DNA of 64,000 bases from Anaerosalibacter massiliensis (GCA_000751555.1 CCEZ01000049.1:248001-312000); one strand, 5' to 3'; shown: positions 54,405 through 63,235, counted from the stretch's first letter. Translations and numbers: made by a program. Notes: generated by a model not told the origin, from the sequence alone.

Positions 54405-54482
54405 ATACATAAATATTTAGCTGAAATCAAGGGCCTGCCGCAGCAGGGGCTTTACCCTTGATGAAGATAAATATTTATGTAT
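54405..54482. other. 78-nt compound hairpin (three stacked stems)
   Basis: Outer stem ATACATAAATATTTA with its exact complement (15 bp), a 6/5-nt internal loop, inner stem ATCAAGGG/CCCTTGAT, and an apical mini-hairpin CCTGC-CGCA-GCAGG with GGCTTTA on one side. It lies just past the IS copy B transposase stop and before ICE-like sequence. The G+C-rich apex in an AT-rich context suggests selection for RNA or DNA folding. Plausible as an IS- or ICE-associated structured element or terminator. Confidence 0.6.
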
Positions 54483-54517
54483 AATAAAAAGGCGAAAAAT
54501 ATTAAAATATAGATAAT

Positions 54518-54706
54518 CTAAGAAAAAGAAAGTTCTCGTGAGTTTTTGTCCAATATTAAGGGGTCAGTCCGATCGGAAAAAGTCATTTCTCGTGACTGTC
54601 GTTGCCGCCTTTGGTTATAGGCATTAATTGCTTCATTTTTCAACACCCTTTTGCAAAATCCATTAAAAGCACATCGCACTTGCCATTGGATACGAGCAGG
54701 TTCCAT
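54518..54706 (-). pseudogene. fragment of an ICE-encoded sigma-70-like / HTH protein
   Basis: MEPARIQWQVRCAFNGFCKR followed by VLKNEAINAYNQRRQRQSRE, then frame loss (SDRTDPLILDKN). The pattern F-x-x-FCK.VLrNEA.n.Y....R is that of the short sigma-like regulator encoded by Tn916/Tn1549-type elements. GGAGGCGAAC lies upstream. A further relic of a conjugative element. Confidence 0.55.
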
Positions 54707-54837
54707 TTGTTCGCCTCCCTTCGCAACTGCAAAGGCGGGTGATGATTTCCCCCTTCATAGCCCTCAACAAGCGTTTTTTCTAAATGCCGAAAATAGAAGC
54801 AATTCTTTTGAAAAAAATCTTATTAAACACAAAAAAA

Positions 54838-54864
54838 GCCCAACTGAACATAAGCCAGCTGGGC
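54838..54864 (-). terminator. hairpin terminator in the ICE remnant
   Basis: GCCCAaCTG / CAGcTGGGC (8-9 bp with a mismatch) with a 9-nt loop; TTTTTTTGTG follows on the minus strand. Confidence 0.6.
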
Positions 54865-55071
54865 ATAAAAGTTGATATATTTTATTAGAAATTGTGTGTT
54901 TGCACATTACAGCCACAATAATCCCATAACACTTCAAGACGTTTCTCGATATGTCGTGTGAAATCCAATCAGAGTAAACATAAATAAACACGGCGATAAC
55001 CTCCTTCATACCACCGTGTTCTAAAAAAAGGGCGAACTTAATACATCTTCCGTAATTCTATTTTTTTAGAA

Positions 55072-55113
55072 AAACGGCGGCTTTGAATTTTCTTATTTTC
55101 AAAACCGCCGTTT
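55072..55113. terminator. GC-rich inverted repeat at the end of the ICE remnant
   Basis: AAACGGCGGcTTTGAA / TTCAAAaCCGCCGTTT, a 15-bp stem (one mismatched pair) around a 10-nt TTTTCTTATT loop, T-rich on both sides. Non-coding DNA between 54707 and 55157 otherwise shows only the hairpin at 54838 and short, unsupported ORFs. Confidence 0.6.
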
Positions 55114-55234
55114 GATATTTTAACTATCCATATAGTTTTTGCACTCCTAACAAACAACGGTGGATAGGCTACAATAAACTAGACAATAAAAATAAGGTCA
55201 TGTAAACTAATAATAGAAAAAGGAGAGAGTTTAT

Positions 55235-55519
55235 ATGACAAAGAGAGAAAGAAGAACCTATACCCCTGAATTCAAAGAACAAATGGTAAAACTATTTAAA
55301 AGTGGTAAGCCTAAGAAAGATATTATGGCTGAATATGACTTAACACCTACTGCTTTCAATACCTGGATAAAAAGAAGCCAAACTACTGGATCTTTTAAGG
55401 AAAAAGATAATCGTTCCCCAGAAGAAAATGAACTAATAAAGTTAAGGAAAGAAAATCAACAATTAAAGATGGAGAATGATATTTTAAAGCAAGCGGCGCT
55501 GATATTAGGACGAAAGTAA
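55235..55519 (+). CDS. IS3-family transposase OrfA
   Basis: A 94-aa DNA-binding subunit: KRERRTYTPEFKEQMVKLFK ... YDLTPTAFNTWIKRSQTTGS helix-turn-helix, then a leucine zipper (LRKENQQLKMENDILKQAAL) ending ILGRK. AAAAGGAGAGAG precedes the ATG. OrfB follows in the -1 frame. Confidence 0.92.
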   Translation: MTKRERRTYTPEFKEQMVKLFKSGKPKKDIMAEYDLTPTAFNTWIKRSQTTGSFKEKDNRSPEENELIKLRKENQQLKMENDILKQAALILGRK

Positions 55520-55521
55520 AT

Positions 55522-56355
55522 GTGATAAAAAGCAATGCTCACAAATACAGTATATCAGCAATGTGTAAAATCCTACAAATCCCTAGAAGTACCTATTATT
55601 ATGAATCAAAAGCAAAAGAATCTACAGATGAAATAACACCTAAAGTAATAGAAATATTTAAAGCGAGTAGAAATAACTATGGTACTAGAAAAATTAAAGT
55701 CGAGCTTAAAAAAGCAGGCTATATAGTATCTAGAAGAAAAATAGGTAGAATAATGAAGCAAAATGGCTTAGTATCAAACTATACGGTTGCTCAGTATAAG
55801 CCTTATGTGGATAAATGTAATGAATCAAAAATTGCTAATGAACTAAATAGAGAGTTTAATGCAGATGAACCGTACGCAGCTGTAGTCAGTGATTTAACAT
55901 ACGTTAGAGTTAATAAAAGATGGAACTATGTATGTTTATTAGTTGACCTATTTAATAGAGAAATAATTGGTTATAGTGCTGGCCCTAATAAAGATGCACC
56001 TCTAGTTTATAGAGCATTTGCAAGGGTTAAAACTAGATTAAATGATATTACACTATTTCATACAGATCGAGGCAACGAATTCAAAAACAAAATAATAGAT
56101 GAAGTTCTGGATACTTTTAAAATTAAGCGTTCATTAAGCATGAAAGGCTGTCCCTATGATAATGCTGTAGCTGAAGCTACATTCAAGATATTTAAAACTG
56201 AATTCGCTAATAACTATCATTTTAAAAGCTTAGAACAGTTAGAAATTATGTTAGCTGACTATGTAAATTGGTTCAACAATATTAGGATTCATTCAATTTT
56301 AGGGTATTTGAGTCCTAAAGAATATAAATTACATAACCTTAAAAAAACTGTCTAA
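55522..56355 (+). CDS. IS3-family (IS150 group) transposase OrfB
   Basis: A 277-aa catalytic subunit. N-terminal HTH_21 (SISAMCKILQIPRSTYYYES), then the rve core with Asp (AAVVSDLTYVRVNKRWNYVC), Asp (LFHTDRGNEFKN) and Glu (AVAEATFKIFKTEF), ending in FNNIRIHSILGYLSPKEYKL. All three catalytic residues are present. Starts GTG 3 nt after the OrfA stop; expression may involve re-initiation or frameshifting. Confidence 0.92.
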   Translation: MIKSNAHKYSISAMCKILQIPRSTYYYESKAKESTDEITPKVIEIFKASRNNYGTRKIKVELKKAGYIVSRRKIGRIMKQNGLVSNYTVAQYKPYVDKCNESKIANELNREFNADEPYAAVVSDLTYVRVNKRWNYVCLLVDLFNREIIGYSAGPNKDAPLVYRAFARVKTRLNDITLFHTDRGNEFKNKIIDEVLDTFKIKRSLSMKGCPYDNAVAEATFKIFKTEFANNYHFKSLEQLEIMLADYVNWFNNIRIHSILGYLSPKEYKLHNLKKTV

Positions 56356-56402
56356 ATAAGTGTTGACAATCCACGGTTTTTAGGTTGTATTAGTGTGTGA
56401 AG

Positions 56403-56633
56403 AAATATGTTGTAAGCTCAAAAGATCAAAACGCATTTTATTACTTATCGCTCCAGTAATGGAGAAAGTGGATTGTGGATTTTGTCCCGGAATTGTTTCC
56501 ATCATCTTCAAAATAAGATGACCAATTAAGTTTTTAAACCTGATCTACGATTCGTCCCCCTAGGAAGGGTATTTACACGCTAATGGGCGGGACTCCTTCG
56601 TATCAAATCAAATCCAGCTCAAATACCCCTTCT
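56403..56633 (-). other. interval without a supported gene
   Basis: A minus-strand reading of 56403-56530 is open and protein-like (KLIGHLILKMMETIPGQNPQ, then STFSITGAISNKMRFDLLSL) but has no start and is followed by nothing recognisable. It is probably a remnant of the gene or island into which the IS at 55161 inserted. The rest (56530-56633) shows only moderately GC-rich non-coding DNA. Confidence 0.3.
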
Positions 56634-57290
56634 TTAGTAGAAGAGTGACACTAATAAATTATACAAAGAGTGAATAATAATTACTGACCAAAGCGAGTTA
56701 GTTTTCTTATATATTAATCCAAATATAATACTCAAAACAAAAGCTACTACTATGGAACTTATAATATAAGGAAATTCGAACAACCCTTTATAAAACCAAA
56801 TAGGAAAATGAATCGATACAAAGAGTAATGATGTAATTGTATTTGCTTTCCAGAAGCTAGATAACTCCATAAATTTTCTTAACAAAAAGCCCCTGAAAAC
56901 AATTTCTTCAATTATGCCAACTAATAGAATGGTATTAAGCCATTCATTAAACCCTATATGAAAATCGATGTCATTTTTTAAAACTATAAGATTTAAAATG
57001 ATAAAATAGGCTATAAAGACTAAGGATATCCATCCTGCCCATTTTATGCCTTTCCCAAAGTTATGGCGTAATCCTAAATAAGAAGACGGATTACTTTTTT
57101 CTACCAATTTAACTAATAAGATAACGGGAATAACCCAAATAATCATTTTAATAGTAGCTGATATTATAGCCCTAGGAACAGAATCCATCAAATCTAAATA
57201 CTGAACCAACCATAATTCTCTAATACACCATAAAGCGTAGAATGATATAAAATATGCCCAAATGTAATTCTTATTTACTTTAGATAACAT
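56634..57290 (-). CDS. CPBP family intramembrane metalloprotease
   Basis: A 218-aa membrane protein with six to eight helices. The three CPBP/Abi motifs are present: EEIVFRGFLLRKF (Glu-Glu and Arg, about residues 128-140), FVSIHFPIW (His about 157) and IIHSLYNLLV (His about 206, Asn). Homologues cleave CAAX-type or other membrane peptides, and bacterial members often give bacteriocin self-immunity. No bacteriocin gene is seen beside it. Upstream lies the 3' end of an ABC-2 permease, so it may once have belonged to an export/immunity operon. Confidence 0.88.
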   Translation of the reverse strand: MLSKVNKNYIWAYFISFYALWCIRELWLVQYLDLMDSVPRAIISATIKMIIWVIPVILLVKLVEKSNPSSYLGLRHNFGKGIKWAGWISLVFIAYFIILNLIVLKNDIDFHIGFNEWLNTILLVGIIEEIVFRGFLLRKFMELSSFWKANTITSLLFVSIHFPIWFYKGLFEFPYIISSIVVAFVLSIIFGLIYKKTNSLWSVIIIHSLYNLLVSLFY

Positions 57291-57311
57291 CAGTAACTCC
57301 TCCCTTTTTTC

Positions 57312-57474
57312 TCATCTTTTACAGATCCTAATGAAAGCTAATATAGTAATAATTAACGATAAAACTGCATATCCAATTGTCCACCAAAAATGTTCATTAA
57401 ATGTAGAATAATCACCAATCAAAACATCCCGTGATAATTCAATTGCGTGAACAATCTGTTGTGTTCCCACACTC
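57312..57474 (-). pseudogene. 3' fragment of an ABC-2 permease gene
   Basis: Fifty-odd codons: VGTQQIVHAIELSRDVLIGD, then YSTFNEHFWWTIGYAVLSLI and ITILAFIRICKR-stop. This is the last extracellular loop and last helix of an ABC-2 exporter permease. A TAG precedes it in frame and there is no start. It lies directly upstream of the CPBP protease gene. Confidence 0.6.
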
Positions 57475-57593
57475 TAGGTCGATAACTACTGAAACATTGA
57501 TATGGTTCCTTAACTCCTTATTTCTGATTTTATCACCCTTTGATACAAATACCATATGCTTGTAAAAGTGCTTGAAATTAAGGATTTCCAGCC

Positions 57594-58919
57594 TTATTGT
57601 CTTTGTAGCAACACTATACTCTCTACGTGCATTGTTTGAGGAAACATGTCCACCGGTTGGACTTCCATGACTTGATATCCTTTTTCATCTAAATATTTCA
57701 AATCTCTTGCTAATGTTGAAGGATTACAGGATACATATACTACCCGTTTTGGATTCATTTTTATAATTGTTTCTAATAATTTTTCATCACAACCTTTTCT
57801 TGGTGGATCTACTACTACTTTATCTGCAGATATCCCTTCCTTTAGAAGTTTTGGAACTATCTCTTCACTTTTTCCTTTTATAAACTCTATATTTTCAATA
57901 TTATTTAATTTTGCATTTTCTTTAGCATCTTCTATAGCTGCTGGCACAATTTCCACACCATAAACCTTTTGAGCTTTTTCTGATACAAATAAGGATATAG
58001 TACCTATTCCACAATATAAGTCAAATACAGTTTCTTTGTCATTAACCTCTAAATATTCTAATGCCTTTCTATATAATACTTCTGTTTGAGTAGGGTTTAC
58101 TTGAAAGAAAGAATTTGGTGAAATATAAAACTTAAATTTATCTATGTAATCTATTATTTTATCTTTTCCATATAGTTTAATATTTTCATTTCCTAATACT
58201 ACTGGAGTTTTCTTTCTATTTATATTTTGGTATATAGATATTACACCCTCTATATTTTTTAAATTTTTTATAAGTTCATTTATATAAGGTAGTTTTTCAT
58301 TAGTTGTTACTATAATCACCATAGTAGAACCATCTTTAGCAGTCCTAACTACTATATCTCTAATAATATTTTTATTTATATTATATTTATGCACATAGTC
58401 CTTTACTGCTTTTAGAACTTTATCCGAAGTTTCATTCTGTATAATACATCCTTCTATATCTACTACATCATGGCTTTTCTTTTTAAAATATCCTATAGAT
58501 TTTCCACTTACCTTAAACATTCCTTTATTTCTATATCTGAAAGGTGTATCCATGCCTATTATAGGGTTTATTTTAATATTTTTAAGTCCTCCTATTCGTT
58601 CTATTGCATCTTTTACTATATTTGTTTTTATTTCTAATTGAGTTTTATAGTTAATCTCATGTAACTGACAGCCACCACAATCTTTATAGTATTTACATTT
58701 TGATATCTGTCTATCTGAAGAAGGATTTTTTATTTTAATTAATTTAGCTTCTCCAAATCTTTTTTTCACCTTTTTAATTTCTGCTATTATTTCATCTCCT
58801 GGAAATCCACCTTCAACAAATATAGTAAATCCATCTACCTTTCCTACTCCCAATCCATAGCTAGATATATCTATTATTTTCAGTTCTAATATATCGCCTA
58901 TATTAACTGGTGTTTTCAT
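57594..58919 (-). CDS. rlmD: 23S rRNA (uracil-C5)-methyltransferase, RlmD/RumA family
   Basis: A 441-aa SAM-dependent enzyme that makes 5-methyluridine in rRNA. N-terminal TRAM RNA-binding domain (about 1-60), [4Fe-4S] cluster Cys75, Cys81 and Cys84 (CKYYKDCGGCQLHE) with a fourth Cys near residue 163, then the methyltransferase domain with DLYCGIGTISLFVS (motif I), DPPRKGCD and the catalytic Cys398 (VSCNPSTLARDL). Clostridia often carry more than one paralogue, so position 1939 (or 747) is not certain. Monocistronic. Confidence 0.93.
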   Translation of the reverse strand: MKTPVNIGDILELKIIDISSYGLGVGKVDGFTIFVEGGFPGDEIIAEIKKVKKRFGEAKLIKIKNPSSDRQISKCKYYKDCGGCQLHEINYKTQLEIKTNIVKDAIERIGGLKNIKINPIIGMDTPFRYRNKGMFKVSGKSIGYFKKKSHDVVDIEGCIIQNETSDKVLKAVKDYVHKYNINKNIIRDIVVRTAKDGSTMVIIVTTNEKLPYINELIKNLKNIEGVISIYQNINRKKTPVVLGNENIKLYGKDKIIDYIDKFKFYISPNSFFQVNPTQTEVLYRKALEYLEVNDKETVFDLYCGIGTISLFVSEKAQKVYGVEIVPAAIEDAKENAKLNNIENIEFIKGKSEEIVPKLLKEGISADKVVVDPPRKGCDEKLLETIIKMNPKRVVYVSCNPSTLARDLKYLDEKGYQVMEVQPVDMFPQTMHVESIVLLQRQ

Positions 58920-58989
58920 ATGCTACTCCTCCTACCAGATTGATTTTTAAATATTTTATTAATACCTAGTATATTAGATCTTCATAAAA

Positions 58990-59038
58990 AACTCTAGCAT
59001 TATGTTATTTATTATTAACAATAAAACATGCTAAAGTT
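58990..59038 (-). terminator. hairpin upstream of rlmD
   Basis: AACTTTAGCATgtTTTATT / AATAAATaACATaATGCTAGAGTT forms a long imperfect stem and is followed on the minus strand by TTTTTATG. It ends transcription of the decayed gene upstream, just before rlmD. Confidence 0.55.
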
Positions 59039-59089
59039 CAACTATTATTTTACCAAAAAGCCGAATATTTAAAAGGTCCTGAAAAATAA

Positions 59090-59470
59090 AACTTATACTA
59101 ATTTCTCAAACATAGCTTTATTTATTCAACTTTTCTTACAATTGCCATTGGCGTTTGTTAATGAGTTTGACCTAGTGGATTATCTACAAATATTTCTTTA
59201 CACATATCTTATCTACAGTTAAACAATTGTTTAAAATTCCCTATACATTTCTTCCTTTATAGCAAATTTAGATGGTTTAATAATTAAAACATTATATGCC
59301 CGTCACTGAGTTATAGATACTACTTTCTCACTAAAAAAGTGCATCGCCTTCTTTTAGATATGATTTAGCATAATCTACCATATCTATTATATCATCTCTA
59401 TATTTATTAATTTTGTCTTAATAGGAATCCAATAGTATTTCTTATACATTATATAATTTTCTCCCTGCAA
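59090..59470 (-). pseudogene. decayed CofE-like (F420-0:glutamate ligase family) gene
   Basis: ATG at about 59460 begins MYKKYYWIPIKTKLI and several frames then give IDMVDYAKSYLKEGDALF, FSEKVVSITQ, then RAYNVLIIKPSKFAI and, near the end, KEIFVDNPLGQTH and QTPMAIVRKVE. The order DxV......yLkeGDalf.SEKVVaItQGRa is the N-terminal signature of the F420-0:gamma-glutamyl ligase fold. At least five stops or frameshifts. A dead gene next to its terminator-rich flanks. Confidence 0.6.
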
Positions 59471-59559
59471 TTTAATTACATTAATATTACACTTTTTTAA
59501 ATTAATCCAAATAATCTAATAATTAAGCAAAAAACTTCTTACAATTTAACAAAAAAGAA

Positions 59560-59578
59560 GGCACACCAACAGTGTGCC
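59560..59578 (-). terminator. strong terminator after fxsA
   Basis: GGCACAC-TGTTG-GTGTGCC with TTCTTTTTTG after it on the minus strand. It lies 90 nt past the fxsA stop and should end the whole dnaE-pfkA-pyk-thioesterase-fxsA transcript. Confidence 0.9.
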
Positions 59579-59669
59579 CGCTAATAGAATCAGTATACCT
59601 TTGTCCTCTTATATCATATTAGGATTATAGACCAATATAATTTTTTATATACTATATGCTATGAAATAA

Positions 59670-60062
59670 CTACCATCTTAGAAAGATCCTTGTATTTCCA
59701 CGTTTAATCCTATTGGTAAAATATCTTCTTATAATATTTTTATATATCTCCCTTGTACCAGGAAGTATCATAGTTATCCCCATTATATCTGTTACAATAC
59801 CTGGCACTACTAAAAATATTCCACCTATTAAAATACTTAGTCCTGTCAAAAGTTCTTCTCCTGGAACCCTACCTTGGGATAGCTGATTATTAATATTGGA
59901 TAATACTATTTTTCCTTCACTTTTAGCTAAATAATATCCTGCAATTCCTGTAGCTATTATAAGTCCTATTGTTGTCCAGAATCCCATATTTTGAGAGGCT
60001 TTTATCAGAATGTATAGATCTATTATAGGTGTTACTATTATAAATAATAGTATTTTCCCCAT
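59670..60062 (-). CDS. fxsA: FxsA family membrane protein
   Basis: A 130-aa membrane protein with three to four helices (IIVTPIIDLYILIKASQNMG at the N-terminus, TTIGLIIATGIAGYYLAKSE, then LTGLSILIGGIFLVVPGIVT). Gly-rich helix 2 and VPGxxTDxxGxxxLxPGTR match FxsA/YtzA-type cytoplasmic-membrane proteins; E. coli FxsA eases phage F exclusion, but the normal role is unknown. It begins 4 nt after the thioesterase stop, in one operon with glycolytic genes. Confidence 0.88.
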   Translation of the reverse strand: MGKILLFIIVTPIIDLYILIKASQNMGFWTTIGLIIATGIAGYYLAKSEGKIVLSNINNQLSQGRVPGEELLTGLSILIGGIFLVVPGIVTDIMGITMILPGTREIYKNIIRRYFTNRIKRGNTRIFLRW

Positions 60063-60065
60063 TTA

Positions 60066-60488
60066 TCATTCTCCCTTTTCTAAAGAGTTCTGTAATATAC
60101 TCCATTCTTTTTTAAATTTCCTTCTAAACCTTACAGGCTTCAATTCTTTATCTACAAAAGCATGTTTAGTAAAACCTTCTACTAATAATTCATTATTGCT
60201 TTTTCTATATATTTCATATCTTAATTCAAGCCTTACACCTTTTAGTTTTGTCAATTTTGTTTTTATTATAACTTCATCATCAAATTTTGCTGAATTTATA
60301 TATTTACATCCTGTTTCTATTACTGGCAAAAGAACTTCTTCATTTTCTAATTCACTACAAGCTAGACCTAATTCTCTAAAAAATTCATTTCTTCCTACTT
60401 CAAACCAAGTAAAATAATTGCCATAATATACTACACCCATTTGATCTGTTTCTTTATATCTAGCTCTTATAGTCGTTTCTTGTATCAT
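60066..60488 (-). CDS. acyl-CoA thioesterase (YbgC/4-hydroxybenzoyl-CoA thioesterase family)
   Basis: A 140-aa hot-dog fold enzyme hydrolysing acyl-CoA or acyl-ACP thioesters. The family motif is clear as YKETDQMGVVYYGNYFTWFE (residues about 10-29), where the Asp of TDQMG is catalytic in related enzymes, followed by VGRNEFFRELGL. Length is normal. It lies between pyk and fxsA in an operon common in Clostridia. Substrate chain length cannot be told. Confidence 0.9.
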   Translation of the reverse strand: MIQETTIRARYKETDQMGVVYYGNYFTWFEVGRNEFFRELGLACSELENEEVLLPVIETGCKYINSAKFDDEVIIKTKLTKLKGVRLELRYEIYRKSNNELLVEGFTKHAFVDKELKPVRFRRKFKKEWSILQNSLEKGE

Positions 60489-60501
60489 TTTATTGCCCCC
60501 T

Positions 60502-62259
60502 TTATAGTACTCTAGCTTCTCCTTTATATATTGAGCCAGTAATACTATCTACTGTAACAATATCACCCACTTTTAATACTTCTGTTGCTTTTTCTACTCC
60601 TACAATAGTAGGTTTATCTAGATTTAATCCTACTATAGCTGCATGAGATGTAAGTCCTCCTTGCTCTGATACAATTGCTGAGGCTTTTTCCATATATGGC
60701 ACTGTATCTTTATCTGTACAAGTACATACTAAAATATCTCCTTCTTCAAACTTTCCTTCCAATTCTTCTTTTGTATTTCCTATAATCACTTTGCCAGAAA
60801 TAGCTTTATTTCCTATTCCTACACCTTTAAGAAGCACTTCACTTACTGTATGAACTTTAATTAAATTAGTAGTACCTGATACTCCTACTGGAATTCCTGC
60901 CGTAATAACTATTAAATCTCCTTGTTTTATATAGCCCTTTTCCAATGCACTATGTATGGAAAGGTCTATTACCTCATCAGTAGAAACACTTTTCAAAGAT
61001 AAAACAGGATAAACTCCCCAAAGTAAAGCCATTCTTCTTCTTATTTGTTCCGTAATAGTTGCCGCAATAATTGGCGCTTTAGGTCTAAACTTTGATACCG
61101 CACTTGCAGTAAATCCAGAGGAAGTTGCTGTAATTATAGCACTTGCTCCTAAATCTTCTGCTGTTGTACAAGTTGCCTTACTTATAGCATTAGTCGTAGA
61201 TATTCCTCTATTCTTTGATTTTTCTTTTAAAAGTTTCTTATAATCAAGGGAATCTTCAGTTCTCATAGCAATATTGTGCATAGTCTTTACTGCTTCTAAT
61301 GGATATTTACCTGCTGCTGTTTCTCCAGATAACATAATAGAATCTGTACCATCAAATATTGCATTGGCAACATCAGTTACTTCTGCCCTTGTAGGTCTAG
61401 GATTTCTTATCATAGAATCTAACATTTGGGTAGCAGTAATTACAGGCTTACCTACTTCATTACATTTTTTAATTATTTCTTTTTGAATAATTGGAATTTC
61501 TTCTGTTTCAATCTCTACTCCAAGATCTCCTCTTGCTACCATTATTCCATCAGAAACATTTATTATTTCCTCTATATTTTCTACTCCCTCTTGATTTTCT
61601 ATTTTAGATATAATGTGAATATAGTCTCCACCATTTTCTTCTAATATCTTTCTTATATCAAAAACATCTTCTGCCTTTCTAATAAAGGAAGCTGCTATAA
61701 AATCTATACCATTTTCTATTCCAAATATTATGTCGTCTATATCTTTTTGGGTAACGGCTGGTAAATTTATTTTTACCCCTGGAACATTTACGCCTTTATG
61801 GTCTTTTACTGACCCACCATTCTTAACAATACACCTTATATCTGTATCCTTAACTACTTCAATAACTTCCAATTCTATTAATCCATCATCAATTAATATA
61901 GTATCTCCACTTTTTACATCAGAAGCTAAACCTTCATAGCTTACTCCAACTATTTTTTCATCTCCTAAAACTTCTCTTGTAGTCAAAGTAAACTCTTGAT
62001 TGTCTACAAGTTCTACTCCATCATCTTTAAAATTTTTCAGCCTAATTTCTGGACCTTTTGTGTCCAACATAATTCCTATTGGAAGATCTAATTTTTCTCT
62101 AATTTTTTTTATATTTCTTATTCTGTTTCTGTGCTCTTCATGATCTCCATGAGAAAAATTAAGCCTCGCTACATTTAATCCTGATAACATAAGCTTCTCT
62201 AAAATTTCTTCACTTTCGGAAGCTGGCCCTATTGTACATACTATTTTTGTCTTTTTCAT
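60502..62259 (-). CDS. pyk: pyruvate kinase
   Basis: A 585-aa enzyme converting phosphoenolpyruvate and ADP to pyruvate and ATP. Start at 62259 (GGGTGGGTGAAAAA before ATG; MKKTKIVCTIGPASES); the longer reading to 62346 overlaps pfkA and has no ribosome site. Barrel domain with NFSHGDHEEH and the signature IARGDLGVE region (MVARGDLGVEIETEEIPIIQ), and MLSGETAAGKYPLEAV. It also has the extra C-terminal PEP-utiliser-like domain (about 475-585, VSEQGGLTSHAAIVGLNLDK) found in clostridial and bacillar enzymes. Follows pfkA by 16 nt. Confidence 0.96.
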   Translation of the reverse strand: MKKTKIVCTIGPASESEEILEKLMLSGLNVARLNFSHGDHEEHRNRIRNIKKIREKLDLPIGIMLDTKGPEIRLKNFKDDGVELVDNQEFTLTTREVLGDEKIVGVSYEGLASDVKSGDTILIDDGLIELEVIEVVKDTDIRCIVKNGGSVKDHKGVNVPGVKINLPAVTQKDIDDIIFGIENGIDFIAASFIRKAEDVFDIRKILEENGGDYIHIISKIENQEGVENIEEIINVSDGIMVARGDLGVEIETEEIPIIQKEIIKKCNEVGKPVITATQMLDSMIRNPRPTRAEVTDVANAIFDGTDSIMLSGETAAGKYPLEAVKTMHNIAMRTEDSLDYKKLLKEKSKNRGISTTNAISKATCTTAEDLGASAIITATSSGFTASAVSKFRPKAPIIAATITEQIRRRMALLWGVYPVLSLKSVSTDEVIDLSIHSALEKGYIKQGDLIVITAGIPVGVSGTTNLIKVHTVSEVLLKGVGIGNKAISGKVIIGNTKEELEGKFEEGDILVCTCTDKDTVPYMEKASAIVSEQGGLTSHAAIVGLNLDKPTIVGVEKATEVLKVGDIVTVDSITGSIYKGEARVL

Positions 62260-62275
62260 TTTTTCACCCACCCTT

Positions 62276-63235
62276 TTAAATGGAAAGTATTTTTGCAACT
62301 TCATACATTTCTCTATCAAAAGCTTTCTCTTGAGAAAGTGCTTCATCTATATCTAAATCAATAATATCATTATCTTTAAAGCCCATTGCTCTTCCTGATT
62401 TTCCTTCTATTAAAAGTTCCACAGCTTTATTGCCCATTTTGCTAGCTATAATTCTATCAAAAGCTGTAGGTGTTCCTCCTCTTTGTATATGTCCAAGTAT
62501 TGTTACTTTTGTTTCAGCACCTGTTTTCTCTTCTATTTCTTTTGCAAGTTCATAGGCATTTCCTACTCCTTCTGCTAAAGCTATAATACTGTGAAGCTTT
62601 CCCCTGTTTCTACCTTTGATTACTTTCCTACAAACGCTATCTATATCTATAGCTTCTTCAGGTACTATAATACTTTCTGCTCCACCAGCAAGTCCTGCAA
62701 ATAGTGCTATATCTCCACAACTTCTTCCCATTACTTCAACTATATTTGCCCTACCATGAGAGCTAGATGTATCTCTTATCTTACTTATTGCATCTACAAC
62801 TGTCTCTACAGCTGTAAAAAAGCCAATAGTATAATCTGTATATCCCATGTCATTATCTATTGTACAGGGCACTCCAATAGTAGGGACTCCTGCTTCACTT
62901 AATTTTTTTGCTCCCTTAAAAGATCCATCGCCGCCCAGTATTATCAAACCATCTATATTAAATACTTCTATTACATTTAATGCTTTTTCAATCCCTTCAT
63001 CTGTTTGAAATTCCTCACATCTTGCAGTTCTTAATATAGTTCCACCTCTATGGATAATATCTGCTACACTGGAAAGATTCATTTCTTCAATATTTCCCTT
63101 TATAAGACCATTGTACCCTTGTTTTATGCCTAATATTCTTACATTATTATAAATACTAGTTCTTACAACAGCTCTTATAGCTGCATTCATACCTGGTGCA
63201 TCTCCTCCACTAGTTAGAACGCCTATAGTTTTCAT
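62276..63235 (-). CDS. pfkA: ATP-dependent 6-phosphofructokinase
   Basis: A 319-aa glycolytic enzyme phosphorylating fructose 6-phosphate. [19 protein letters not shown] begins at residue 8, GGDGSFKGA binds ATP (Gly at residue 104 region, typical of ATP- rather than PPi-dependent forms), the catalytic Asp is in [17 protein letters not shown], and [20 protein letters not shown] binds substrate. Usual length for the bacterial allosteric enzyme. First gene of the pfkA-pyk pair, downstream of dnaE. Confidence 0.97.
   Translation of the reverse strand: MKTIGVLTSGGDAPGMNAAIRAVVRTSIYNNVRILGIKQGYNGLIKGNIEEMNLSSVADIIHRGGTILRTARCEEFQTDEGIEKALNVIEVFNIDGLIILGGDGSFKGAKKLSEAGVPTIGVPCTIDNDMGYTDYTIGFFTAVETVVDAISKIRDTSSSHGRANIVEVMGRSCGDIALFAGLAGGAESIIVPEEAIDIDSVCRKVIKGRNRGKLHSIIALAEGVGNAYELAKEIEEKTGAETKVTILGHIQRGGTPTAFDRIIASKMGNKAVELLIEGKSGRAMGFKDNDIIDLDIDEALSQEKAFDREMYEVAKILSI

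Larger units (their letters stand above)
55161..56373 (+). mobile_element. complete IS3-family (IS150-like) insertion sequence with 3-bp target duplication
   Basis: Ends are imperfect inverted repeats: left TGGATAGGCTACAATAAACT(AGACA), right, read in reverse, TGGATTGTCAACACTTATTT(AGACA). The element is 1213 bp and is flanked on each side by CGG (55158-55160 and 56374-56376), the 3-bp duplication expected of IS3-family insertion. Both transposase genes are open. Probably the most recent insertion in the window. Confidence 0.9.

Noticed and set aside
60502-62346. Longer 614-aa reading of pyruvate kinase
   Set aside because: The first 29 residues overlap pfkA and have no ribosome site; MKKTKIVCTIGP at 62259 is the conserved family start.
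28-63000. tRNA, rRNA or T-box elements
   Set aside because: No GGTTCGA-type T-loop with a matching cloverleaf, rRNA signature or T-box (TGGNACCGCG) sequence was noticed on either strand by eye.
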